64,000 nucleotides of DNA, taken from assembly GCF_003148625.1 (NCBI RefSeq), contig NZ_QGGO01000008.1, positions 1 through 64,000 on the forward strand. The letters are read 5' to 3'. The notes under the pieces are model-generated. The model saw only the letters and a list, made by a program, of their open reading frames with translations. It had not been told where the DNA came from and searched no databases. Position numbers and translations under genes: made by a program. This document shows, in pieces, positions 48,790 to 57,686 of the stretch. Origin of the DNA: Arcicella aurantiaca (GTDB lineage: Bacteria; Bacteroidota; Bacteroidia; Cytophagales; Spirosomataceae). The stretch's first letter is position 1, and every line of letters begins with the position of its first letter.

Positions 48790-51330
48790 ATGAAAAAGCT
48801 AAGCTATATTTTCGCTTTAATATTGATGTCAAGTGCCATCGTAAATGCACAATTTGGACCTCCTCCAGGCGGAGGTGGCGGAGATGGAAACGGAAGAAAC
48901 CGTCAAAATAATCAACCAAGTACGCCAAGTTTTGAAAGTAATGCTCCAAAAGGTAACTCAAAAATTACGGGGTATGTGGTTGATTCAGCCTTAACTGGGG
49001 CAGTTGAGTTTGCCAATATTTCATTAATCAATAAAACTACCAATAAACCAATTGATGGAACTATTGCTGACGAAAAAGGTAAATTTTCAATGTCTAAAAT
49101 TGCCGTAGGCGAGTATAAATTATTGATAACTTTTATCGGTTACGACAATAAAGTTTTTGATAATATCAAAATAGAAAAAGGAAAAGATATAGAATTAGGC
49201 GTTATCAAGTTGAGTCCAAGTTCAAAAATGCTTGAAGGTGTAACCGTTTCTGGTGAAAAATCTATGATTGAGGAAAAAGTTGACCGTTTGGTTTATAATG
49301 CCGAAAAAGATTTGTCGTCTCGTGGAGGTGATGCCGCAGACGTTCTCAAGAAAGTACCCATGTTATCGGTCGATTTAGATGGTAATGTGTCTTTGAGAGG
49401 AACTACGAATATTAAAGTTTTGATTAATAACAAACCTTCAACGATAGTTGCAAGCAGTATTGCAGATGCTCTTAAAATGATTCCTGCTGACTTGATACAG
49501 AAAGTTGAAGTAATCACTTCGCCATCTGCCAAATATGATGCTGAAGGTGCGGCAGGTATTATTAACATTCTTACTAAAAAGTCAACGATTGAAGGATTTT
49601 CATTGAATATTGACTCTGGACTTGGTTTGAGAGGTTCAAATTTAGGATTGAATGGAAGTTATCGTTCAGGTAAATTAGGGGTAACATTAGGCGGTTTTGG
49701 TCGTGCATTTTACAACAAAGCATTCACAACTTTAGACCAATCTACCTTACAAAATAACAATACAGTTTTAACGAAACAAACGGCTGATGCTCAGGATAAT
49801 GGTTTGTTTGGAAGATATAATTTAGGTTTCGATTATGAGATTTCTAAAAAACAATCTTTGGCGGCTTCAATCAATTTTGGAACACGTAATTTCAATCGTG
49901 GACAAGACTATACGACCAATTTGTTTGTAAATGAGAAGTTAAGTTCAACTTCATTCCGTAATGTTGACAGCAAGGATAATTCAAATTCAATTGATGTAAA
50001 CTTAGACTACGTTAGAACTTTCAAACCTCAACAAGAATGGTCAATTTCAACGATGTATAGCCAAAACAACTTGACTAATAATTTTGATGCAGATTTGTTA
50101 AATAACGCTAAAACATTGGTAAGTCGTCAAAGAAACTTAAATGGTAACGTAAACAAAGAATTTACATTACAGACAGATTATGTAACGCCTATTAAAACAA
50201 ATCAGATGTTTGAAGTAGGTTTAAAAAGCATTTTTCGTAAAGTTGATAGTGATTATCAATATCTTTTTGCAGGAAGTACAGGAGCATTTGCGTCGGATGC
50301 TAAAAATCCAGCAGGTTTGTTGAATTATACTCAAAATATCTCTTCTGGGTATGTTTCGTACACCTATTCAACGAAAAACAAATATACTTTTAAGGTTGGA
50401 ACTCGTTACGAATACACAACGATTGAGGCAAATGACCAAAAAGGAAACATTGCTATTCCATCTTATGGAAATTTAGTACCAAGTGTTAATATTTCAAAAA
50501 GTCTTGGCGGTAATTCTACTTTGAAATTGGCGTACAATAACCGTATTTCTCGCCCGGGATTACAACAATTAAATCCAAACTTTAACGCTGCTAATCCACA
50601 GAATATCACCATTGGTAATCCAAGTTTAAAACCAGAAATTACCAATAATGTTGAATTGAGTTTAAGTACAAATATCAATAAGACTTACTTAAATATGTCT
50701 ATTTTTGGAAGACAAACTAATAACTCAATTTTGCGTATCAGTTCTCCGTCAGACACTTTGGCAGGTGCTATTGTTACAACTTTCCAAAACGTAGGTAAGC
50801 AACAAACTTTCGGTACAAATATTTTTGGAAATGTTTTCTTGACTTCAAAATGGAGCTTGAACGGCGGAATAGATTTAATGTATAATTACTTAGATGGTCA
50901 GGTAGTTGATGCCACAGGAAAATATGCAACCATTAATAATTCGGGCTGGACTTTGGGCGGAAGAATAATGACGCAAGTGCAATTGCCAAACGGTTGGGGA
51001 ATTCAAGGATTTGGAGGATACAGAGGCAATCAAGTACAATTACAAGGTATGCAAGGCGGTGCTGGTATGTACTCATTGGGTTTAAAGAAAGATTTACCTA
51101 ACAAAAAAGGAAGTATCGGTTTAGCGGGAGAAAACTTCTTCGGAGGAATGTCAATGACTTCAACGTTAAATTCTGCTCAATTTAACCAAGTAAGTGTCAA
51201 TAATATTTACAACCAAAACATCAAATTGACCTTAAATCTTAAAATTGGTAACATGAAATTCGTGGAACAAAAGAAAACGAAAGGTGTTAAAAATGATGAT
51301 GTAAAAGGTGGAGGTGAAGCAACTAATTAA
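48790..51330 (+). CDS. TonB-dependent-receptor-like outer-membrane beta-barrel protein
   Basis: 846 residues from ATG 48790, chosen because the signal peptide (KLSYIFALILMSSAIVNAQ) begins there. A Gly/Asn/Pro-rich stretch is followed by a carboxypeptidase-regulatory-like domain (about 55-145), a plug domain (SRGGDAADVLKKVPMLSVDL, then VEVITSPSAKYDAEGAAGII), and a barrel with many aromatic-ended strands (OMP_b-brl_3 type). No TonB-box was identified. It likely imports or exports an unknown ligand. It is divergent from a LytTR two-component system. Confidence 0.8.
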   Translation: MKKLSYIFALILMSSAIVNAQFGPPPGGGGGDGNGRNRQNNQPSTPSFESNAPKGNSKITGYVVDSALTGAVEFANISLINKTTNKPIDGTIADEKGKFSMSKIAVGEYKLLITFIGYDNKVFDNIKIEKGKDIELGVIKLSPSSKMLEGVTVSGEKSMIEEKVDRLVYNAEKDLSSRGGDAADVLKKVPMLSVDLDGNVSLRGTTNIKVLINNKPSTIVASSIADALKMIPADLIQKVEVITSPSAKYDAEGAAGIINILTKKSTIEGFSLNIDSGLGLRGSNLGLNGSYRSGKLGVTLGGFGRAFYNKAFTTLDQSTLQNNNTVLTKQTADAQDNGLFGRYNLGFDYEISKKQSLAASINFGTRNFNRGQDYTTNLFVNEKLSSTSFRNVDSKDNSNSIDVNLDYVRTFKPQQEWSISTMYSQNNLTNNFDADLLNNAKTLVSRQRNLNGNVNKEFTLQTDYVTPIKTNQMFEVGLKSIFRKVDSDYQYLFAGSTGAFASDAKNPAGLLNYTQNISSGYVSYTYSTKNKYTFKVGTRYEYTTIEANDQKGNIAIPSYGNLVPSVNISKSLGGNSTLKLAYNNRISRPGLQQLNPNFNAANPQNITIGNPSLKPEITNNVELSLSTNINKTYLNMSIFGRQTNNSILRISSPSDTLAGAIVTTFQNVGKQQTFGTNIFGNVFLTSKWSLNGGIDLMYNYLDGQVVDATGKYATINNSGWTLGGRIMTQVQLPNGWGIQGFGGYRGNQVQLQGMQGGAGMYSLGLKKDLPNKKGSIGLAGENFFGGMSMTSTLNSAQFNQVSVNNIYNQNIKLTLNLKIGNMKFVEQKKTKGVKNDDVKGGGEATN

Positions 51331-51469
51331 TGTTACTAAGTAGGGGTTGGGATTTAGGGATTAGGATTTAGTATCGATAAAATTACTATTTTGTATTCTG
51401 TAAGTTATTAGTATTCAGGTTTATATTAATCGAAATACTTAAATCATCATTGTACTTATTATTTTGATT

Positions 51470-51505
51470 AAAAAAGCAGAATGGATTTCCATTCTGCTTT
51501 TTTAA
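51470..51505. terminator. Bidirectional terminator
   Basis: AAAAAAGCAGAATGG, loop, CCATTCTGCTTTTTT, between the converging receptor and SPFH genes. Confidence 0.85.
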
Positions 51506-51512
51506 TTCAAAA

Positions 51513-52442
51513 TTACTTATTCAAATCACTGCTTTTCAGTTGCTGAACTGCCATAATTTGTTTCATCGTTTTTTCCATTCCTTCGGTTGAACCGTCCAAG
51601 AAAATAACGTTTCCTTCACCTTGTTCTGCAAAATGTTTAACGGCTTCTGTCCACATTGAGAATAAAATTAATGAAGAATCTAAGTTAGCATCTGCCATTA
51701 CTTTCGCTGACTCTGCCATACCTTTTGCCACTTCTTCACGGAAAAGAGCCACACCTTGTCCACGTAATTGAGACGCAATTTTTTCTGCTTCTGCCGAAAT
51801 TCTGATAGCATTTCCTTCCGCTTCGGCAGCTTTCGTTTTGGTAATTAATAATGCCTGACCTTCATTTTCTGCGGCTGCTTTCAAGTTATTCGATGCCACA
51901 ACCTGAGCCATTGAACGCATAATAGATTCATCAAAAGCGATGTCATTCAACTGTAAATCAATCAAATGATAACCCCATTGTTCAAGCGTTTCGTCTAATT
52001 CTAATTTTACATTTTGAACAATTTCACCACGTAATAATAAAACCTCAGCTTGTCTTTTGGTTGCCACAAAAGCTCTAATCGTTCCTTCAACCGTGCGAAT
52101 GAGTGCTTGCATAAAAGAACGCTCATCCATGTATTTAAAAGCTACATTCTTAATGGTATTTTCGTCTTGATTAACAACGGCATACACCAACATAGCTTTG
52201 AAATTAACATTGGCTTGGTCGGCAGTAATGGCTTGAAAATCAAGCTCCATCGAACGGTTTTGGATTGAAATTCTCTTGAAAATAAATTCAATAAATGGAA
52301 TTTTGAAGTTCAAACCCGGTGTCATAATTCTTTGGTATTTCCCAAAAATAGTAATCACTGCTACCGTACCTTGATTGACTACAACAATAGAGAGAAAAAC
52401 CACTACGGCTGCTAAAACGAAAAAGAATAATAAAAAGCTCAT
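51513..52442 (-). CDS. SPFH/stomatin-like membrane protein
   Basis: 309 residues: one N-terminal helix (SFLLFFFVLAAVVVFLSIVV), an SPFH domain (about 25-180, with GKYQRIMTPGLNF), then a coiled coil rich in Ala/Glu (about 190-260). Such proteins form large ring or cage oligomers in membrane microdomains and often act with FtsH or NfeD-type partners, neither of which is next to it here. Confidence 0.85.
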   Translation of the reverse strand: MSFLLFFFVLAAVVVFLSIVVVNQGTVAVITIFGKYQRIMTPGLNFKIPFIEFIFKRISIQNRSMELDFQAITADQANVNFKAMLVYAVVNQDENTIKNVAFKYMDERSFMQALIRTVEGTIRAFVATKRQAEVLLLRGEIVQNVKLELDETLEQWGYHLIDLQLNDIAFDESIMRSMAQVVASNNLKAAAENEGQALLITKTKAAEAEGNAIRISAEAEKIASQLRGQGVALFREEVAKGMAESAKVMADANLDSSLILFSMWTEAVKHFAEQGEGNVIFLDGSTEGMEKTMKQIMAVQQLKSSDLNK

Positions 52443-52469
52443 TTGTTAAATTGTTTAAGGATGAAAATT

Positions 52470-52507
52470 AAAACAGCACCAAAGTACATAAAACTTTGAT
52501 GCTGTTT
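52470..52507 (-). terminator. Terminator after the SDR gene
   Basis: ACAGCACCAAAG and CTTTGATGCTGT pair around ten bases, with A and T runs on the outside. Confidence 0.75.
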
Positions 52508-52607
52508 GTCAAATTGGGATGAATCGCCCAAAATATTTTTTAAATGGTCTGTAATCCGCTACTTCCGCATCGGCAAAAAATACATTATTCGATGCGTAAG
52601 CATCAAG

Positions 52608-53309
52608 TTACATCATTTTTATAGACCCCATTCCGCCATCAACGCCCAAAACTTGTCCTGTAATCCAAGTCGATTCATCTGAAAGTAAAAAAGTGGTAAT
52701 GTTTGCAATGTCTGCTGATGTACCAAAACGCCCGATTGGATGCCTTTTATTTGACGCTTCTTTCTTTTCATCATTTGAAAGTAGATTTTTTGCCAGCGGT
52801 GTATCTGTCAAAGAAGGAGCAATACAATTGACCCTGATTTTTGCAGGTGCTAATTCAGCAGCTAAGGATAGCGTCAAGCCTTCAATAGCTCCTTTTGATG
52901 CCGCCACAGAAGCATGAAAACCCATTCCAACTTTCACTGCCACAGTGCTATATAATACCACAGAAGCACTTTCAGCCTTTTTTAATTTAGGTAAAACCGC
53001 TTGAATGACTGAAATCGCTCCTAAGACATTTATTTGAAAATCATTTTTGAAATCCTCCTGACTCAAACGATGAAAAGGCTTTAAATTTATAGTTCCAGGG
53101 CAATAAACGACTCCATCTAAGGTTTCTGGAAGGTTTGCAAAAGCATTTGTGTCTGGATTTTGTGCATCCCAAACAAGGTGCGTAATTCCTGCTAAATCAG
53201 GCTGATTTCTCGAAGCCGTGTAAACATTATAACCCTTGCTTAATAAGATTTTAGCGGCTTCAAAGCCAATTCCAGAACTTGCACCAACGATTAATATATT
53301 TTTTGACAT
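52608..53309 (-). CDS. Short-chain dehydrogenase/reductase-family protein
   Basis: 233 residues. The N-terminal GASSGIGFEAA is the NAD(P)-binding motif; the later VVLYSTVAV contains the usual Ser and AASKGAIEG the Lys. The Tyr of Y-x-x-x-K is replaced by Val (VAASK), so ordinary SDR catalysis is doubtful unless another residue substitutes. Ends DGGMGSIKMM. The substrate is unknown. Confidence 0.8.
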   Translation of the reverse strand: MSKNILIVGASSGIGFEAAKILLSKGYNVYTASRNQPDLAGITHLVWDAQNPDTNAFANLPETLDGVVYCPGTINLKPFHRLSQEDFKNDFQINVLGAISVIQAVLPKLKKAESASVVLYSTVAVKVGMGFHASVAASKGAIEGLTLSLAAELAPAKIRVNCIAPSLTDTPLAKNLLSNDEKKEASNKRHPIGRFGTSADIANITTFLLSDESTWITGQVLGVDGGMGSIKMM

Positions 53310-53332
53310 GATTGTTTTTAAATGAAAGTGAA

Positions 53333-53372
53333 CAAAAAAGCATCTAAGTTTTTAACCTCAGATGCTTTTAAA
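53333..53372 (-). terminator. Terminator after holA
   Basis: AGCATCT and AGATGCT pair around 14 bases, with outside A and T runs, just downstream of the minus-strand holA gene. Confidence 0.7.
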
Positions 53373-53399
53373 TGTTTTAGAAAACTTTTTTTTAAATAA

Positions 53400-54419
53400 T
53401 TAGTGCAAAATTCTAAAGGTCATTTCTTTTAATGCTTCACCATCGCTCAAAGAACCACTTTCTACGCCTTTCGACTTTAAATCTAACTTTTTAATTTCAC
53501 CAATAATCTGTACAACTTTTGCCAAATTATAATTACGAATGGCAGAAATATAATCTTTAGTAAAAAAAGGATTTACCCCTAAAACCACCGCTAAATTTCT
53601 CTCCGATTTATCTTGTGTTGCATGAGTGAGAAGCACTTTTGAAAAGAAATTATAAAGCAATAATACGATTGGGGCAAGCGGATTATCTTTGGGATTGGCA
53701 GCAAAGAAATTAACAATTTGATTTGCTCGCAAAACATCTCTGTTTATTAACGCTTTCTGAAATTCAAAATAATTATATTCTTTACTAATACCCACATATT
53801 TTTCTACAACTTGAGCGTTGATTTCTTCGTCAATTCGCAAATTGAGCATGATTTTGTCAATTTCTGATGCCAAACGTTTTAAATCATTCCCAACGTTTTC
53901 TACCAACATTTCAATGGCTTTTCGACTGATTTTTAAACCATGTTCATGGCAATATTCAAGTATCCAATCCGGGATTTTGTTGTCGTAAAACTTCTTAGAA
54001 GTCATTAAAATCCCTGCTTTGTCAAATGTTTTTACCCAAGTTTTTCGTTCATCGGCAGAAGCCTTAAAAACCAAAACTAAAATGGTGGACGATAACGGAT
54101 TTTTTGCATAATTTTCTAAAGCCACCTGCATTTCTTTCTGCTCAATTCCTTGTAAACCTTGGGCTTCTTTCACCAAAATCAACTGGCGTTCTGCCATCAT
54201 CGGAAAGCGTTTTGCGTGTGAAATTAAGGCAGGAACAGTTAAATCTTTCCCAAAAAACACAAATTGATTAAAGCTTCTGTCGGAAGGGGAAAGGGCATTT
54301 TCTTCAATAAAATCCGACACTTTGTCGATATAATACGGTTCATCACCGTGTAATAAATACAGTGGAGCGTAAACTTTTTTCTTTAAATCTTTTAAAACGT
54401 CAGCAGCAGATTTAGGCAT
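53400..54419 (-). CDS. holA: DNA polymerase III delta subunit
   Basis: 339 residues, the usual length. LYLLHGDEPYYIDK near the start is the degenerate P-loop region of HolA, with RQLILVKEAQGL and KTWVKTFDKAG later. It is the clamp-loader subunit that opens the beta clamp during replication. It lies 42 bp downstream of the ACP phosphodiesterase gene on the minus strand. Confidence 0.85.
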   Translation of the reverse strand: MPKSAADVLKDLKKKVYAPLYLLHGDEPYYIDKVSDFIEENALSPSDRSFNQFVFFGKDLTVPALISHAKRFPMMAERQLILVKEAQGLQGIEQKEMQVALENYAKNPLSSTILVLVFKASADERKTWVKTFDKAGILMTSKKFYDNKIPDWILEYCHEHGLKISRKAIEMLVENVGNDLKRLASEIDKIMLNLRIDEEINAQVVEKYVGISKEYNYFEFQKALINRDVLRANQIVNFFAANPKDNPLAPIVLLLYNFFSKVLLTHATQDKSERNLAVVLGVNPFFTKDYISAIRNYNLAKVVQIIGEIKKLDLKSKGVESGSLSDGEALKEMTFRILH

Positions 54420-54461
54420 TTTTGTAATAGAGATTAGGTTTTGGCTTGTAAAATTAACAAT

Positions 54462-55061
54462 CTAAGCATTAGCATTGATAAACTTTTGGCAATGTTCAAT
54501 TAACTCAGGGAAAAACTCTTTAAATTCAATTTCATACAGTTCATAATCATTCTTCAAATCCTCAGTGGCATTCTCAATGCCTGATTTAAAGCTCAAACGT
54601 TGAGAAATTCCTTTCAAAGACCATTCAATCCCTTCGTAAGTCGCATAACTTGTAAACCAATTTCTTTTAATCATTGAATTTACCATTCTGTCCATTGGTT
54701 CTGGAATTTCGTCTTTTCTGAGTATCAATAAATCATAAAATTGTTGGCTAAATTCAGAGAGATTTACTTCCGAATAATCTGTAAAATTTTTAGCAAAAAC
54801 ATTGTCATAAAACATATCAACAACGATTCCCGAAAATTTACGGTATTTGGGTTGTAGGCGGTCTATACTTTGCCTAACAATGGGATGTGAATCTGTAAAA
54901 AAGTCAATTTCTCGATGCAGAGCCATTCCCTTAATTATGCCTTGTGAGTACGGTGAGTTGTGTAATTTATTTAAACGACCTTTTACAAAATCGCCTAAAA
55001 AATTGCCAATTTTAAGGTCGTCATCGTTCCCAGAGAGATAAGTATGTGCTAAAAAATTCAA
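54462..55061 (-). CDS. Acyl-carrier-protein phosphodiesterase (AcpH-like)
   Basis: 199 residues with MNFLAHTYLSGNDDDLKIGNFLGDFVKG, typical of the DUF479/AcpH family, plus LHREIDFFTDSHP and VVDMFYDNV as metal-site motifs. AcpH removes 4'-phosphopantetheine from ACP; many members are poorly characterised, so activity is inferred. Confidence 0.8.
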   Translation of the reverse strand: MNFLAHTYLSGNDDDLKIGNFLGDFVKGRLNKLHNSPYSQGIIKGMALHREIDFFTDSHPIVRQSIDRLQPKYRKFSGIVVDMFYDNVFAKNFTDYSEVNLSEFSQQFYDLLILRKDEIPEPMDRMVNSMIKRNWFTSYATYEGIEWSLKGISQRLSFKSGIENATEDLKNDYELYEIEFKEFFPELIEHCQKFINANA

Positions 55062-55163
55062 ATGGATAGTTTTTTTAATTTCTTAATCATAAAGTTAAGC
55101 AAAAACTGTTACCTTTTTATGGGATATGATTAACTTCGTGAATCATTTTAAAAACTTAGCATA

Positions 55164-55676
55164 ATGCAAATTACGAATGAAAAAGTTGTTACGTTAATGT
55201 ATGAATTGACAGTAACCGATGCCGATGGAGAAAAAGAACTAATCGAAACCGTTGAGCAAGAAGACCCTATGGCATTCATTCAGGGAATGAGTGGCTTACC
55301 TGAAGCCTTTGAAGAAAATATTGAAGGTCTTTCTGTGGGTGACACCTTTGAATTTTCTATTCCAGCAGAAGATGGATACGGAGAATATGACCCAACTGCG
55401 GTTGTTGAATTACCTAAAGATATTTTTAAAGTTGACGGTGAATACGTTGAAGAAATGTTGGAAGTTGGGAACTATTTACCAATGACTGATGATAGAGGTA
55501 ATCAATTGAACGGTAGAGTTTTAGCCGTAGAAGCTGACTTTGTAAGAATGGATTTTAATCATCCTTTAGCCGACAAAGAAATGTTCTTTAAAGGTACTAT
55601 TTTAGGTGTTAGAGATGCTACTCAGTCTGAAATTGAACACGGACACGTTCATGGTGAAGGAGGAGTTCATCATTAA
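55164..55676 (+). CDS. FKBP-type peptidyl-prolyl isomerase, SlyD-like
   Basis: 170 residues: the FKBP core is split by an IF/flap insert, as in SlyD (AEDGYGEYDPTAVVELPKD... then FVRMDFNHPLA and MFFKGTILGV). A short His-rich C-terminus (HGHVHGEGGVHH) could bind metals. Cytosolic folding helper. A TAACTTCG string upstream (55131) is a poor match to the -7 consensus. Confidence 0.9.
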   Translation: MQITNEKVVTLMYELTVTDADGEKELIETVEQEDPMAFIQGMSGLPEAFEENIEGLSVGDTFEFSIPAEDGYGEYDPTAVVELPKDIFKVDGEYVEEMLEVGNYLPMTDDRGNQLNGRVLAVEADFVRMDFNHPLADKEMFFKGTILGVRDATQSEIEHGHVHGEGGVHH

Positions 55677-55684
55677 TATTAGTG

Positions 55685-55716
55685 AGTTTAAAGTTTATGA
55701 AAGTGAACTTTAAACT
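55685..55716 (+). terminator. Hairpin between slyD-like and deaminase genes
   Basis: AGTTTAAAGTT and AACTTTAAACT pair perfectly around ten bases; no long T-run, so possibly a weak terminator or mRNA-stabilising structure. Confidence 0.55.
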
Positions 55717-55719
55717 ACT

Positions 55720-56205
55720 ATGCTAAAAACACCAAATATGCAAAAACCAGATTTTGACGATATATTTATGGACTTGGCGATAAATCTTGCCAAACGTTCA
55801 CATTGTATCAAAGCACAAGTTGGGGCAGTTTTGACTAAAGATACCCGCATTATTTCAATTGGCTATAATGGTCCACCCGCAGGTACACACAATTGCGATA
55901 TTGAATTTCCAATTGATGGTTGCGAAAGAGACTCAAAAGGAAGTTGCTCTTTGGCACTTCATGCAGAACAAAATGCGATTTTATATGCTGCCAAAAATGG
56001 AGCATTCATTGAAGGTTCAACGATTTATGTAACTTTATCGCCTTGTATTGCCTGTGCCAGAATTATTTATAGCATGAAAATTTCTAAGGTAATTTTCCTT
56101 AATTCTTATGCAGAATATAAAGGAATTGGTAAAGACGAAGGAGTTGAGTTTTTGAGGAAATTTGGCGTTGAAGTTGTCCGCTATATTCCAAAAGAAGATA
56201 ATTAA
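55720..56205 (+). CDS. dCMP/cytidine deaminase-family protein
   Basis: 161 residues. LHAEQNAIL (zinc His and catalytic Glu) and PCIACARII (zinc Cys pair) define the deoxycytidylate deaminase family; the extra C/H residues (HNCDIEFPIDGC) are typical of ComEB-like dCMP deaminases. It converts dCMP to dUMP for thymidylate synthesis. The second ATG at 55738 is an alternative start. Confidence 0.85.
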   Translation: MLKTPNMQKPDFDDIFMDLAINLAKRSHCIKAQVGAVLTKDTRIISIGYNGPPAGTHNCDIEFPIDGCERDSKGSCSLALHAEQNAILYAAKNGAFIEGSTIYVTLSPCIACARIIYSMKISKVIFLNSYAEYKGIGKDEGVEFLRKFGVEVVRYIPKEDN

Positions 56206-56208
56206 GTT

Positions 56209-56241
56209 TATCCTGTGGCTGAGAAACTCAGCCACAGGATA
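56209..56241. terminator. Perfect hairpin between convergent genes
   Basis: A 15-bp perfect stem (TATCCTGTGGCTGAG) with an AAA loop, without a T-run. Located between the deaminase and GTP cyclohydrolase stops. Confidence 0.6.
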
Positions 56242-56273
56242 TTATAAAGAAATATTGTTCAGAAAATTCTGAA

Positions 56274-56918
56274 TTACGAAATATATTTCAAAAACTCCGC
56301 CTTAGTTGCATCGTCCTGAAATTTACCGCCATAATAACTTGTAATTGTTGAGGAGGTATCATCTTTCACCCCACGTGAAGCCACACAAAGGTGTTTGGCA
56401 TCAATCATAATTGCCACGTCCTCTGTACCTAAAATCTTCTGTAATTCTTTGGCAATTTGCATGGTCAAACGTTCTTGTACTTGTGGACGTTTGGCAAAGT
56501 GTTGCACAATTCTATTTAATTTAGAAAGTCCGATGACTTGTCCGTTGGCAATATAAGCTACATGAGCCTTTCCAAAAATGGGTACAAAATGATGTTCGCA
56601 GTTTGAATAGAAAGAAATATTTTTTTCTACTAACATTTCATTGTACTGATATTTATTGTCAAAAAGTGCTACCGATGGCATATTTTTAGGGTCAAGACCG
56701 CTAAAAATCTCTTTTACGTACATTTTAGCCACTCTTTTGGGCGTTCCTTTCAAAGAATCATCCTTCAAGTCTAAGCCTAATGTTTCCATAATTTGACGAA
56801 AATGATATTCAATTTGAGCCATTTTTTCTTCATCGCTCATTTCAAAAGCATCGTCACGCATGGGAGTATCCACCGAAGTCATAATATGCTCATCGCCAAT
56901 TTCTTCGTCAGTAAACAT
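56274..56918 (-). CDS. folE: GTP cyclohydrolase I
   Basis: About 214 residues from ATG 56918, chosen because it follows the queD stop and fits the family length; an in-frame extension upstream would overlap queD. The motifs SFYSNCEHHFVPIFGKAHVAY (zinc Cys and His) and KHLCVASRGVKDD are diagnostic. It makes 7,8-dihydroneopterin triphosphate, the first step to folate and to queuosine precursors. It forms an operon with queD. Confidence 0.9.
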   Translation of the reverse strand: MFTDEEIGDEHIMTSVDTPMRDDAFEMSDEEKMAQIEYHFRQIMETLGLDLKDDSLKGTPKRVAKMYVKEIFSGLDPKNMPSVALFDNKYQYNEMLVEKNISFYSNCEHHFVPIFGKAHVAYIANGQVIGLSKLNRIVQHFAKRPQVQERLTMQIAKELQKILGTEDVAIMIDAKHLCVASRGVKDDTSSTITSYYGGKFQDDATKAEFLKYIS

Positions 56919-56934
56919 AATTTTTTTGTTGTTA

Positions 56935-57354
56935 TCAACCAATAGGGTATTCAACAAAGTTTCGTTCGGTTTCATACAATCTAATTTTAAGGTCAAAGTT
57001 TTTGTTGATTTTGTCTCTAAGTTTATCGTAAATGACGATGGCAATATTTTCAGCGGACGGATTCAAATCTTTAAATTCTTCGGTATCAAGGTTTAGATTT
57101 TTATGGTCAAAGTTATCTAAAACTTCACACTTTATCAATTCACTCAAAATTTTCATATCCATTACATACCCTGTTTCTGGGTCTATTTCCCCTGTTACTT
57201 GTACTATTAGGTCGTAATTATGCCCATGAAAGTTATAGTTATTACATTTTCCATAGACACGTTCATTTTTCTCATCCGACCAATTCGGATTATTCAGACG
57301 GTGAGCGGCATTAAAATGCTCTTTTCTAAACACCGCCACTTTTTTTTGCGTCAT
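56935..57354 (-). CDS. queD: 6-carboxy-5,6,7,8-tetrahydropterin synthase
   Basis: About 139 residues from ATG 57354 (MTQKKVAVFRKEHFNAAHRL). The zinc His residues are visible (FNAAHRL; NFHGHNYDLIV), as is the catalytic Cys in the YGKCNNYNFHGHNY segment. It converts dihydroneopterin triphosphate from the downstream folE product, the second step of the queuosine pathway. An ATG 12 codons upstream is possible. Confidence 0.9.
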   Translation of the reverse strand: MTQKKVAVFRKEHFNAAHRLNNPNWSDEKNERVYGKCNNYNFHGHNYDLIVQVTGEIDPETGYVMDMKILSELIKCEVLDNFDHKNLNLDTEEFKDLNPSAENIAIVIYDKLRDKINKNFDLKIRLYETERNFVEYPIG

Positions 57355-57686
57355 GCTTTTTATGTTTTTATGAAATTGGTTATCCTTCAAGGGTCAGCTA
57401 ATTCATTAAAGGATTGAGACAATTTTCGGGGATTTAGTCTCCAAGTTTAAAAGTCGTCTGAAAGGTTGTCAGCAACACTATTAAACTAAATCTGCGTTTG
57501 TTCTTTATTATTACAACTGTATGTTTTCAAAATTGTTTGGTTTTGTTTAATAAGTTTTTAAAATAATTAAACAAAATTCTGAAAAATGAACATACATTGA
57601 AAAAACACCTTTGAAACGGGAGTAGTTCAAAAAAGTCTTGTAACTTAACGAAAAAATAAAATAACTTCATTAATATCTCAAAAACT
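57355..57686. other. Intergenic region, no gene seen
   Basis: AT-rich, about 330 bases, between the diverging queD and GH109-like genes. No hairpin or reading frame stands out; it presumably holds both promoters. Confidence 0.4.
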
